Source: Omphiscola glabra
Lineage: Eukaryota; Mollusca; Gastropoda; Lymnaeidae
DNA length: 64,000 nucleotides
NCBI GenBank assembly: GCA_964017045.1
Contig: OZ024797.1
Span: 12,803,062-12,867,061 of the forward strand
Reading direction: 5' to 3'
A program made the translations under genes and the position numbers. Every line of letters begins with the position of its first letter. The stretch's first letter is position 1. Below are positions 37,701-48,234 of the stretch, in pieces. A model generated the notes under the pieces. It did not search any database and was not told the origin of the DNA. It saw only the letters and a list, made by a program, of their open reading frames with translations.

Positions 37701-39984
37701 CCCCTTTTTATTGCTGTACTGTCCCCCTTTTTATTACTGTGCTGTTTCCGTTATAATTGCCGTACTGTCCCCCTTATTATTGCAGTATCAGCTTTGGTGA
37801 CCTGAAGGAAGCAGCAAAGGAATTTTTGAAAGGATGTCCAAGCTGGACAACAAAACTGGAGGAGAATTCTCTGACTGTAACAAAGGTGGGTAACTCATTC
37901 TTCTTTTTCTCATTTTTAAAAACAGAACTAATTAAAGAGACAGTTTAATTGATTTGATTGCTAAGATAAAAGAAATATACCACAGTACATTTCTTGTCTT
38001 TGGGTCTTGTTTATTACTCAAACCTGCTTAGCTTTGTTTTGTAATAAATGACTTTTCAAGTCATGTTATAAAATAGATAACATCCTAATGTTGAATTTTT
38101 TCTAATTTAGAAATATTGTTTTAAGCTATGGAGGCTATGTTTTATACATTTAAATTCTTTGAAAAGTTTTAACTTTACTTTTCTAAGAAAAGGATTGTTA
38201 TAAAAATGTACACGTGTTAAAACACTATATTTTATCAGAATTTAATTTGTCTTATATATTTGCTAAGTGAATTGAAAAAAAATTTAAAATTGAGAGTCAA
38301 AATTTTATTTATGAAAAGTCACTCCCCACCAGTAAAAATAAATCTTATGTATCAGAGACACCAAAATGAGTTGTATAATTTTATTTCTCGATGTAGTATC
38401 TTCTTTAACTATAAACTATTTGAATGCTATGTTTGATGCTTTAAGTAATTTCAGCCCAAGCACGCCACACCCCATGACCTGATGAACTCAATACAAGATT
38501 TACTCAGTGATAAAACTTTGCAACTTATATTAGAACCAGGACGATCGTTAGTTGCCAACACGTGTGTTGTGGTTTCTCGTGTCATGGGATGCAAGAAGAC
38601 ATCACAGAAAAAGTATTTATTTTCTATGTTATCTTTTACTAATTCACGAATAACATTGCAAAAGATTTATTCATTTATTTAAAAGTAATAAGATTTTACA
38701 ATTCCACTACTTAATTTCAAAATTGCCGTTGGGTATATAAATACAAATAATAAATGTATAAAAGGACAAATAAAAAGTTCAAAGCTGGAAAAGAAGTTTC
38801 TTTTAAAGTGGGATACACATCCCAATGTATGCCCTACCACAAAAAAAAACCCAAATACCTCAAATTAATAAGATCACTCTTACCCTTACTTGCTTAATAC
38901 ACTGGTTAAACAAAGTCATGTACTTACTTTTTGAGCTAGTATTATGACCTGTAAGTTTTACGAATGTTGTTATATTTATTTTGAATTGGTCACTTTAACC
39001 ATTTATTGTTTTTATATCAATACCTTACCTCAAATATCAAAGCTAAAGATGTATTTAAAAAGTTATTGTTTTTATATCATACCTTCCCTCAAATATCAAA
39101 GCTAAAGATGTATTTAAAAAGTTATTGTTTTTATATCAATACCTTTCCTCAAATATCAACGCTAAAGATGTATTATAAAAGTTTTTTATTTTTTATTTCT
39201 GCTCATCTCAGGTTTGTTATAATAGATGCAGCCATGACAGAAATTATTCGCCCTTGCCTGTATGGTGCCTACCACCATGTTAGTGTTCTACAAGATGTAG
39301 CATCCGGTCAGGTCAGCAAAACTGTCTATGATGTGGTGGGTCCTGTCTGTGAGTCTTCTGACTTCATAGCAAAGGTAACATTCGATTATTTAGCCTAGAA
39401 CACTACATTTTCTTTAACCCACATCTTTTTTCATGCCAAACAATTTTTTTTAAGCACAGTGCAGCAAGATTAAGTTTTGTCCCTTAGCAAATATGGCTGC
39501 TTTCTCCCTACTTCAGTGGTTGACTTAAAAAAAAAGTAAAAAAGTTGACTTCCTCCCAAGAATAGCTCCCTTGCTGTACTGATGAGTATATTTCTCCTGG
39601 ATTGGTTTGCTTATCTTTATGTTCTTATTCAGGACCGACTTCTGCCCTACCCTGAGCATGGCCTGGTGGTCATTCATGATGTTGGAGCCTATTGTTACAG
39701 TATGGCATCCAACTACAATATAAGGGTAACTGGCTTAGTAATATAAAATTATGTCAGTAGAAGGAATTAGGCTTTAGGATAGTATTGAAGATTTTTAAAT
39801 CAATAAAAAAAAATTTGAAATTATAAGTAAAATTAGTTTGAAGTGTATGCTAATATTACAAGGTCACTTGCATATGCTAATGTTACAGATGAGACCAGCT
39901 GAGGTCATGGTCACTGGTGAAAGGTGTGACCTCATCAGAAGACCAGACACATATGATGAATTTATGGCACCCTACAGAATCTGA
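31690..39984 (+). CDS. Diaminopimelate decarboxylase-like protein, 13 exons, complete
   Basis: A PLP-dependent fold-type III decarboxylase of the LysA type (meso-diaminopimelate to lysine). Exons: 31690-31737, 32120-32281, 32837-33004, 33344-33469, 34321-34487, 35108-35219, 35535-35622, 37407-37482, 37786-37885, 38455-38612, 39212-39374, 39633-39725, 39889-39984. Together they make 1557 nt, 518 codons plus stop, with all phases consistent and GT-AG borders. Motifs: YAVK with the PLP lysine (Lys70), GLHSHLGS (208-215), GGGLG phosphate loop (251-255), EPGR (376-379), GPVCES (Cys448, expected across the dimer interface), DVGAY (Tyr476) and SMASNYN. CES favours diaminopimelate over ornithine. Residues 262-349 (exons 7-9) are an insertion not expected in the family, and the protein is longer than the usual 415-485 residues. 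No targeting signal, so probably cytosolic. Substrate is inferred. Confidence 0.93.
32370..32570. other. Intron 2 segment, possible dispersed repeat
   Basis: A CG-richer stretch (ATGGCATCTTTCCGTCTACG onward) stands out from the AT-rich intron. It resembles a dispersed repeat rather than an exon; no family motif was seen. Confidence 0.3.
34451..34546 (+). repeat. 48-bp tandem duplication spanning an exon-intron border
   Basis: 34451-34498 and 34499-34546 are identical except for one base (C to T). The copied piece carries the last 37 bases of exon 5 plus its GTAAAC donor, so two donors lie 48 bp apart (34488 and 34536). Confidence 0.95.
35535..37885 (+). CDS. Decarboxylase exons 7-9 (inserted segment)
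   Basis: Exon 7 (35535-35622) has acceptor CTTTCTCAG and donor GTAAGG. Exon 8 (37407-37482) has acceptor CTCTTTAAG and donor GTCAGT. Exon 9 (37786-37885) has acceptor TTATTGCAG and donor GTGGGT. They join in phases 0-1-2-0, and every other choice tried hits a stop. They encode 88 residues between GGGLGIDYKSL and the PKHATPHDLM segment, where plant and bacterial LysA have only a few residues. The segment is polar and helix-prone (ISFGDLKEAAKEFLKG). Exon 8 is the least certain because no family match guides it. Confidence 0.7.
35670..35765. repeat. Short imperfect repeat in intron 7
   Basis: Three copies of AAACTGTCATCTCTGTTATG with variable spacing. Confidence 0.8.
36271..37071. mobile_element. 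Possible hAT-like element interrupted by a LINE tail
   Basis: The left end CAGTGCTGTCAAACCTTTTT and right end GGCTGGACAGCATG are roughly inverted, and both are next to GGGCC(A/G)CA(C/T)A-type sequence. No matching 8-bp target duplication is visible, so the pairing is tentative. A CR1/L2-like LINE tail lies between them. Confidence 0.4.
36378..36850 (+). mobile_element. CR1/L2-type LINE, C-terminal RT fragment and 3' tail
   Basis: The frame with a few stops reads SDHITPF, then DLHWLPVSERIHHKILSLAY, SVPEYLKELIS, RVPSVDGHRKKSYGVRSFEA and a FKKHLKTF tail. This is the usual C-terminal region of CR1-like LINE reverse transcriptases. It ends with CAAGCGCCATGCAAGTACAA and an ATCAATCAAT tail, and lies inside intron 7 of the decarboxylase gene. 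Confidence 0.82.
37573..37790. repeat. About 23-bp pyrimidine-rich repeat ending in the exon 9 acceptor
   Basis: About ten copies of TTATTGCTGTACTGTCCCCC with small changes. The last copy reads TTATTGCAGTATCAG, which is the exon 9 splice acceptor. The first copy also has CAGTACTG. Confidence 0.93.
39003..39185. repeat. 60-bp tandem repeat, 3 copies, intron 10
   Basis: The unit holds TATTGTTTTTATATCA(A)TAC and CTCAAATATCAAAGC, then TAAAGATGTATTTAAAAAG. It is open in the exon 11 frame by chance. Confidence 0.9.
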
Positions 39985-40162
39985 GACAGTTATAGAACAG
40001 TAGTGACACCTGTGATGTTTATGCGACATTATTATTATTATATGATAATTAGTCATTCTAAGATTGTTCAAAATTAAATTTGATTGTCATTGTCTGTAAA
40101 AACAAATCTACTTTTAGGTGATAAGTTGACAAAAATTCATGTGCACTTTCCAAACTTGTAAA

Positions 40163-40168
40163 AATAAA
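40163..40168 (+). terminator. Likely poly-A signal of the decarboxylase gene
   Basis: AATAAA 179 bp after the TGA. A second AATAAA lies at about 40389. Both suit a short 3' UTR. Confidence 0.5.
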
Positions 40169-41138
40169 TAACAATTATTAAACATATGATTCATATTTAT
40201 TTTTCACATGAATTGGAATGTCAAAATATTTGAAAAAATTCTGCTTCTGTCCTTAGGATTTATCTTTACCTTTCTTGAAATACTTGAATGATATTTTACG
40301 TGTGTCAGTGTAAATCTTACTGGAATTCAGTATTGATAGTGATAGAATAAGGGTTTAAATATTGTCATAGCTAGAAGACTGCATGTTAATAAAATGATAA
40401 TTTCTAAACTTGAACCTCTCTTGTGTGCTATAAAATGTTTAGTCATCGGTTATGAAATCGCTTACACGTATTAAGTGTTATTTTAATAATTCAAGGGACG
40501 CAATTTCATGGATTAATTTATTTGTAACACTGAATCATCTCCCATAATGACCTCTCCTGCGGAATACCAGACACCTTATATTATTTAGTCCTAGAAGGGA
40601 CCATTATCGGCAATTTTGTATAGAGGAACTGCAAGAATAAAATTATGATGCAATTAATTTATATGAATGTTAACAAACTTTAAAGATATTTCAACAAAAT
40701 AAACCAGGGGTTTGACGCCTTCCTTCCCTTCAACCTCTAATTCATACTCTCTTTTATTTATCTACATAAGTATTGCTCACCTTACCTCCCCCTCTCCAAC
40801 TCTTAAAACCCTCTTTCTAATTTTTTTTATCTGGCCATGAAAAGTTTTTACACCCACCGCGCATATTCTTGTGTGTCAACAACCAATTTTAATCGAAAGT
40901 CATTGACATTTTTGTTTCTCATTAGAACTTTGCCAAGTAGAGCGGAAAAGTACTATCGTTAAAAAAATATATGTCCACCCACTGGGAGGTTTCGTTGTCA
41001 AGACGTAAGTCGAGTAATTATTTGAAACCCTCACGGGAACGGCAGTTCTTTCCCTTAATATCTTGCAACAATGCGTCTGCATTGAAAGATAGTTTTGGCT
41101 ATTTCCCTTTGATGTAACAAACAAGAGTTTGGCTAATG
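40169..41138. other. Intergenic, no gene seen
   Basis: AT-rich single-copy sequence between the 3' ends of two convergent genes. Confidence 0.3.
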
Positions 41139-41334
41139 CAGTGGTTCTCAACCTTCCTAATGCCGCGGCCCTTTAATACAGTTCATCATGTCGTTGCGAA
41201 CCCCACCAATAATTATTTTCGTAGCTACTTGATAACTGTATAGTATATGTGTTTTCCGATGGTCTTAGGCGACCCCTGTAAGAGGGTCGTTCGACCCCCA
41301 AAAGGAGTCGCGACCCACAGGTTGAGAACCGCTG
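41139..41334. mobile_element. SPIN-like hAT MITE, 196 bp, complete
   Basis: Ends are CAGTGGTTCTCAACC and GGTTGAGAACCGCTG. The right half has TTTTCCGATGGTCTTAGGCG, then ACCC...GGGTCGTTCGACCCCC, hallmark SPIN sequence. The flanking 8-bp target duplications GGCTAATG (41131-41138) and GGCTTATG (41335-41342) match at 7 of 8. Confidence 0.9.
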
Positions 41335-41342
41335 GGCTTATG

Positions 41343-42508
41343 CTTAAAAATGAAGTTCTTGGCAAATTTCCTTCCACTAAAGTGAAAAATACAAAGTTTC
41401 TTCAAATTAAAATTTAAATTAAATCGTCTTGTCATTTTGTACATCAACTCTATATTAATCAAAGGAATGAAATATTCTGAAAGGAATTAACAAATTCTAA
41501 CCATTTAAAGTGAACGCTTAATTCAATTATTTAAAAACAGGATTATACATTTCGTTTATTTATTATCCAGCCCACTGTTCTTCGTGGATAACCCAAATGT
41601 AAGTTTGTCATTATTTCATTTTCTATGAGCAATTTACTCAACGTATTTAGAACTGAAAGTTAATTCCTTGTTATTTTGCAAACCATCTCATACAAATGAC
41701 GTGTGTTCTATTTAATTAGAGGACGCACAAATAAAATACTCAAGGTGTAAAAAAAATATTTCTACAGAGTACAGTTTCTATAGTTCTATTTCCATAATTG
41801 AACCTCTCTATTTTTGATTCTCTTTCAATCACTTGATGCCAGCTGACGGATTTAGTGGCAAATTTAAAGTGGGTTCGATGGAGCTTAGCGACCCCTTGTT
41901 AAAGCCTGACAGCAGACGTTATCGCGTGGTGGTTTGGTAGCGAGGGAGTTATAAGTGGGTGCATTTAAAACACAAAAAAGGAGGGTGGGTAGATGGGTTT
42001 GGTTGTAATAAAAACGGCTTAAATTCTCTCTCTCTCTCGAAGAAACATAATAGAATTTATACTAAAATATTATTTGATGAGGCGAGGGTCGTCCCCTCCT
42101 AGGATGGGAACCTTCAAACTATAAATTTAAAAAAAAATGTAGGTCAGAGGTTTGAGATGAATAAAACGATCTATTGTTAATTTACATTAAACCAGTTCAG
42201 CAGTTAGTGACGATAGTGACGTTGGTAAAGTTAGTGAAATTTGTGAAGATAGTGAAGTTGTTAAAGTTAGTGAAGTTATTGCGGTTTTCCTTGTTTTAAC
42301 AGCTGAAATAGCTGACGCATCAATTTTTAGGACTGTGAGCTAAAAATAGATTGAGCTCAACATCACTACAGTTTGGTGACAGTAATGGTATTAGTTCACG
42401 GAGAAAATACAACAATAAATTAATGTACGACAAATATGACTGAAGTATTACAAAACCAGTTTTTATGACTAATCAGAAATAACATTGTCCCACAGTTAGG
42501 ACTTGACC
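41343..42508. other. Intergenic, no gene seen
   Basis: AT-rich single-copy DNA. A short run of GTTAGTGA(A/C)G-like repeats occurs at about 42195-42280. Confidence 0.3.
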
Positions 42509-44210
42509 TCAACTTTGACACGGCGACAGGTTGTTGATGCCTGTAAAATTATTGAAATTATATTAGAAACATTTACTATTGGATTACACCTGACTAAATG
42601 ACACAAATAAGTGCATAATTCTGACTCCATTGTTAAAGTGAATAGAATTGCTGAATTGTACTTAATAAATGCCTGGTTATGTGTGTACATACATAACAAT
42701 GAATGCAAAAAACTGGGTGATGTATATCTTATAGAAAAATACAGAACAATAGTTTAATTAAATCTTGACTATACAGACGATATTAAATGTGTTTTAAATA
42801 TTGTTAAATAAAGCTTTTTTTTTTTTTTTAAAATGTTCTTTACTATATTTAAAGGAAATTATCAAAGTATGTTCGATATATGTAATTATAAACATGTTTA
42901 GTCAACTCATTCCTGTTTCTCCACTAACAAACCAACGTTTGCTGTTTCGGTGTAAAAAGACAATTCTCTAGATAATAAATTTCGAACGTTATCTTTTGAC
43001 AAATTCATGTTGATATGTACAGAAAAATACTAAGTTCTCAGTTCAGGGGCGGGCAAACTAGAAATTAAAAAAAAAATTACTATGTTTAAAAGTTATTTTG
43101 TTGAATTTTACAGAATTTCATGTACCGTTATGATTGTTTTAACATTTTTGATCAAATTTCTTTCTAATTTTCTTTCTTTTTTTTTAAACAGTCCTTGACT
43201 TTTGTCAAGTACTGCTAAAATGCAAATTTACCAATCTTAATTTAGAGAAATATTTATTGACTTTTAAAAATTGGACATAATATACATTCGGCTTTACATT
43301 TGTTAATGTGGCACTCAGCACAAAAAAGTTTGCCCACCCCTGTCTTAGTGGATTGTAGAATACAAACACTACATTTTTTAAAGTATTGGTTTATATTCAA
43401 AATCAACTGTTATCCTATACTATTCTTAACAAAAATTCAACCCCCACTGTTACCTGGGTGAGTGATTAAACCTGTACGTTCAGGACTTTGTCCCGGAGAC
43501 CACTTACAGTTAGGGTCCCCCAGTTCGAAGCCATTGGTCAACCCGTCACCGTCCGAGTCTTTATTACACAGTTCAATTGTCCACTGACCAGAACCCGATG
43601 AAAGAGATTATAAAGATTATTATAGCGGTACAAGAAAGGAAAATAAACTATCTGTTGAAACGATAGCTAGCGACGATAAATTATAGACATCCAAATAGAG
43701 CAGCGGTTCTCAACCTGTTGATCACGCCCCTTTGGGGGTTGAACGACCCTTACACAGGGTCGCCTAAGACCATCGGAAAACACACATTTATGAAGTAGGC
43801 ACGAACATATTTTTATGGTTGGGGGTAACCACAACATGAGGAACTGTATTAAAGTGTCACGATATTGGGCAGGTTGAGAACCATTGGTTTAAAGAAAGCA
43901 AGCGATGATAAGATTGGCATCCAAATAAAGAATTGGAAAAAACAAACAGTATCTTTAATTACTTTATTTACGTATATTTTATATGTTACGGTCAAACATT
44001 TGTGGATAACGTACCTCGAAATTGGCACTAAGGAAGTCTTCTCCAAACGAATTTATTGGACCGCCACCTTCAGGATTCAGGTGGCCAACCCCGTTCCAGA
44101 TTTGCCCATGGGCACAAGGGTTGGGTACGTTAAACCCGTTCGGTATTTGATACCTGTCGCTGGGGTCAGCCCATGTTAGTGTGAGAACCAGCGTCACTGT
44201 GGCGGCTAAC
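42509..44210 (-). CDS. Temptin-like secreted protein, exons 2-4 (first exon not found)
   Basis: Temptins are small secreted molluscan proteins first known as water-borne attractants in Aplysia. Minus-strand exons: 44015-44210 (acceptor ...CTGTTAG, donor GTACGT), 43454-43583 (acceptor TCTGGTCAG, donor GTAACA) and 42509-42540 (ending in TGA). The product has a hydrophobic leader LAATVTLVLTLTWA, then YQIPNGFNVPNPC, GVGHLNPEGGG, and the acidic calcium-binding-like loop DSDGDGLTNGFELGDPNC, ending THPGINNLSPCQS. The HPG near the end and four cysteines match the two-disulfide temptin fold. No in-frame ATG exists before the stop upstream of the leader, so the start codon must be in an earlier exon. 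Both internal introns contain hAT elements. Identification is by motif recall. Confidence 0.85.
43044..43342. mobile_element. hAT MITE, 299 bp, in temptin-like intron
   Basis: Ends are CAGGGGCGGGCAAACT and AGTTTGCCCACCCCTG. Target duplications TCTCAGTT and TCTTAGTG match at 6 of 8. It is the same family as 48324-48697, sharing TTACAGAATTTCATGTACCG and CAGTCCTTGACTTTTGTCA. Confidence 0.88.
43701..43886. mobile_element. SPIN-like hAT MITE, reverse orientation, in temptin-like intron
   Basis: Begins CAGCGGTTCTCAACCTGTTG, has GGTCGCCTAAGACCATCGGA and ends GCAGGTTGAGAACCATTG. It lies inverted relative to 41139-41334. The flanking 8-mers (AAATAGAG, GTTTAAAG) agree poorly, but the sequence on both sides is a diverged duplication (AGCGA(C/T)GATAA...GACATCCAAATA). 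Confidence 0.88.
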
Positions 44211-45398
44211 CTAACAGATACAGTTGTCTATGTGGTTTTACAGTGAGGGTGTGTCATGTTCGTTTGTGTTGTAACATAGAGCATAGCTTTAGCGTCATGA
44301 AGGTCAGAGTATGGGGATGGAGCCTAATAGAAACATCTCTTATTTATTTATTTCCGATGAGATAATGATTTAGATAGATGCAAATAAGATCATGTGACTG
44401 ATTTATATATTCCACTCTATTTAGATGTGCCAGAAATAGTTGCAATAGTTCCGACTAAGATATCAAAAGAATATCACGTCACAGTTATCGTGACAAAACA
44501 AGATATTGAAACTTCTCTGGTTTATTTATAGACATTTACTTTATTGATCAGAAATACAAAGTTGGTAAAGGTCATAAAATACTATTCTTATGCTAAGCCG
44601 TAAGTCCAAACTGACAGCTACACAACCACAGGTCATTACACGCCAACAACGGCGCTTTATTGTTTTAGTTACCAACTTTATTAAAGCCATAATATGTTAC
44701 TCACTGAAACACATGAACCATCACAGGAGTTACAGGGTGGAGACTTCGTTAGTGCAGCAACAACGCGAAGTCACTCCGTGAACCTGATGACCAGCAGGAT
44801 ATTGATTGTGGCAAGGTAAGCTAAAGATATCAAATAACACACGTTTTATGAGCTGAAAGATGCCGTGGTAACTCATAGTTGATTTATTCAGATGTATTCT
44901 TGTCGTAATCATATAAATTAATACACTTATACGTATAATGTTTTTAAATAGTTGAATGAACTTGATCTCATTGCATTTACATAAATGCACGCGCACCATA
45001 TAGACACGCATGCAAACTCACACACACACACACATAAAGGTCAATTGTTTAGATATATCTAAGGAACCGGGTAAACAGAGCTACATTTTAAAATAGTTTC
45101 GTAGCTTAAATCCTCCCTTGTTATCCTGACTGCTGAAAAAATCCAACTTTATTACCATAGTAACCTTACTGCAGATGGAAATCCTAACTGTATGACCATA
45201 CTAGCCATACGCAGATAGAAATACTAACTCTCTGGGCTTATTTTTATAATACAAGATTGGACATCTGAACACTGGCATCCTGTGAAGTTTTTGAAAAGCT
45301 GGCGTAATTACAGAAATTTACATTTTTTTTCCATCTCAAATTGCGCGCATTACAATAATAAAAAGTGTGGATACTATTCAAACCCGGGACGACAGCAG
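44211..45398. other. Upstream of temptin-like gene, no gene seen
   Basis: Single-copy AT-rich DNA with a short (CA)n at 45019. The missing first exon of the temptin-like gene, on the minus strand, could lie here, but no candidate is convincing. Confidence 0.3.
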
Positions 45399-45857
45399 CA
45401 AGTTGTCCCTTCCATGGAAAGCCCCTATGTCATTACAACATACTACAGGCAAGTTGTCCCTTCCATGGAAAGCCCATATGTCATGACAACATACTACAGG
45501 CAAGTTGTCCCTTCCATGGAAAGCCCCTATGTCATGACAACATACAACAGGCAAGTTGTCCCTTCCATGGAAAGCCCCTATGTCATGACAACATACTACA
45601 GGCAAGTTGTCCCTTCCATGGAAAGCCCCTATGTCATGACAACATACTACAGGCAAGTTGTCCCTTCCATGGAAAGCCCCTATGTCATGACAACATACAA
45701 CAGGCAAGTTGTCCCTTCCATGGAAAGCCCCTATGTCATGACAACACACTACAGGCAAGTTGTCCCTTCCATGGAAAGCCCCTATGTCATGACAACATAC
45801 AACAGGCAAGTTGTCCCTTCCATGGAAAGCCACTATGTCATGACAACATACAACAGC
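45399..45857. repeat. 51-bp minisatellite, 9 copies
   Basis: The unit starts CAAGTTGTCCCTTCCATGGA and continues AAGCCCCTATGTCATGACAA. 51 bp keeps all frames open. Confidence 0.95.
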
Positions 45858-45915
45858 TGCGCGATCTATTTCTGAAATACCATTTTAAAAGGTAAAAATC
45901 GATAGTATATGAATT

Positions 45916-46190
45916 CATTGCTTCTTAACCTATTAGAATAGCGGAGCCCTTTTCAAAATAAATTTAAATGATAAATTATCTTGGGCCTATCTTACAAGTA
46001 TATTATTATCTTACAAGTATATCTTTCAAGTATATCTTACAGGTATATCTTACAAGTATATGTTACAAGTATATCTTACAATATTCATTCAATTTTTTTA
46101 TTTATTTTATTTCCTGAAACGGCCGCGGAGCCCCCGAGAAGTACACGAGGAGTCCTTTGGGCTCCACGGAGCACAAACTGGGAACCACTG
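45916..46190. mobile_element. Decayed hAT-like MITE, about 275 bp
   Basis: The left end CATTGCTTCTTAACC and right end GGGAACCACTG are eroded inverted termini, and AGCGGAGCCC and GGGCTCCACGGAG lie inside them. The interior has a short ATCTTACAAGTAT repeat. No clear target duplication. Confidence 0.6.
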
Positions 46191-46384
46191 CTTAAACTGT
46201 ATGTACTAAAAAACATGAGAGAGAGAGATTTGCTAATCAATATCTTTACTAGGAGATTCAAATCGAATCAGCTCAGTCTTTATATATGGAATGATGTTGT
46301 CAATTCGACTGTATGAAGTACATTTGTTCACGACTTAATAGCTCCAATGTTTTGACTTTCTGTTATCTATTATAAGACTGGCTT

Positions 46385-46432
46385 ATGATTGATTGATTAC
46401 TTGATTACTTGTACGGCGCTTGTCTCCGTGCT
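46385..46432 (-). mobile_element. CR1/L2-type LINE 3' tail remnant
   Basis: Read on the minus strand this is ACAAGCGCCGTACAAGTAAT followed by an ATCAATCAAT run, matching the 3' tail at about 36815-36850. Confidence 0.65.
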
Positions 46433-46589
46433 TTATTCTAGAATACATCCTGTACATGATTTACTGAATTACTGAAATGACAGACGCCTATAGAAATGAC
46501 AGTTGGCACAATCATGGACTCTGAAATCAATCAGCAGGTCCAGATGACATTTAACGGTACAAAACTTTCACACAAGTTCGTACATGTAG

Positions 46590-47036
46590 TGACACGTATT
46601 GACACGTAGTGGCACGTGTTGACACGTAGTGGCACGTGTTGACACGTAGTGGCACTTAGTAGAACGCATCGACACGTAGTTGCACCTATTGACACGTAGT
46701 GGCTCGTAGTGGCACGTATTGACACGTAGTGGCACGTATTGACACTTAATGGCACGTGTTGACACGTAGTGGCACATATTGACTCGTAGTGGCACTTAGT
46801 AGAACGTATCGACACGTAGTGTCACCTATTGACACGTAGTGGCTCGTAGTGGCACGTATTGACACGTAGTGGCACGTATTGACACGTAGTGGCACGTATT
46901 GACTCGTAGTGGCACTTAGTAGAACGCATCGACACGTAGTTGCACCTATTGACACGTAGTGGCTCGTAGTGGCACGTATTGACACGTAGTGGCTCGTAGT
47001 AGCACGTATTGACACGTAGTGGCATGTATTGACATG
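46590..47036. repeat. 20-bp minisatellite with block structure, about 22 copies
   Basis: The base unit is GACACGTAGTGGCACGTATT. Blocks containing CACTTAGTAGAACGCATC and GTGGCTCGTAGTGGC recur every 120-140 bp. Confidence 0.93.
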
Positions 47037-47954
47037 CATAAGTTGTTATTTGTACAAATTGATGGGCATTTAATCTCGATCATAAATAAACTAGAAGCGA
47101 TGTATCCTTTCAACTGATATTCAACTTCAGTCTTTAAATATTAAAAAAAATATATATATTTGCAGAATATAATTGTACATAAGATGGTTTAGGGCGCTTT
47201 TAAAGGGAAACAAAGGATACTAGGGTTTAACTATGGTGCATTTTTTTGTTTACATCGGTTCTGGGTATTTTGAGAAAATACTCTGTGGATCCAAGCGTTA
47301 AAAAAAAACTTCTCGTTTTCTAAAATATATTCCCGCCATTCATCAATATGCCAACATATACATCTCTATAGTCTATAGCCAGGTAATAATGGTGTGTATT
47401 CACATTATGTCCGACAATTCCTTTCATACACCCAACGTTGCTCCGATCTATATATAAATAAAGCACCATGTGTTTATTGTGTGGATTTGTTGGACGGTAA
47501 GATAGCCGGGCTCATTACACGAGAACATTGCGTTGAATGTTAAATTACTTTGACGTCTGAGCGTTGTAAAATGTATCATTTTGTAATGATCATTCCTAGA
47601 TCTAGTAATTTTTTTTAAAATGTAGCAGTCAAAAGACACAGTTTTTTCCCCAATCCCTTATAATGACTTCACGTTTTTTTCCATTTTTGCCTGGGTGGCA
47701 AAATCTTCGGACCCACTTGCCATCAACCTATCGAGCTGAAACTTGGCACATAGACTCTTTCTTGATGACACCACATTCTTTTAAATTTTCAGCCTCACAT
47801 CGCAACCAGCAACAATCAGTAATTATTCCTGTTTTTCAAAGGGGAGATGAAGGAAATATGACGCCACTGATTTCAAGAAATAAAATTCCCGATAACTGCG
47901 CAAAATTATTATTATTTTTTTTGCTAAAACTTTTTATTATTTAATTATCTCTAT
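47037..47954. other. Intergenic, no gene seen
   Basis: AT-rich single-copy sequence. A piece at 47680-47780 (CCTGGGTGGCAAAATCTTCG) has the look of a dispersed element, but no family was recognised. Confidence 0.3.
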
Positions 47955-48150
47955 TGAATGGAGGGAGAAGAAGAGGAAGACAAAGAAAAAGATGGGAAGA
48001 TAATATCAAAGAATGGACGGGATTACAACTAGGCGATGCTATGCGTAGGGCAGAAGACCGAGAGGAATGGAGAAGAATAGTGTACATGTCATCTGTGGCG
48101 CCCCAACGGTCGAAGGACTACGGGACCTGATGATGATGATGATGATGATT
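47955..48150 (+). mobile_element. LINE C-terminal remnant with GAT microsatellite tail
   Basis: The frame reads GGRRRGRQRKRWEDNIKEWT then GLQLGDAMRRAEDREEWRRI, the typical C-terminus of RTE-related LINE polymerases. It ends in a stop and (GAT)n at about 48130-48150. Only the 3' end is present, as for a 5'-truncated insertion. Confidence 0.8.
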
Positions 48151-48234
48151 GAATGAACAACCTATACATACAAATACTTGAAAACTTTAACCAATATATA
48201 TTTGAATATCTTACGGATAAATTACACAATTTTA

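Noticed and set aside
43979..44197. Temptin-like start at GTG (44197)
   Set aside because: It is not an ATG; the hydrophobic leader extends further upstream to a splice acceptor, so the start must be in an earlier exon.
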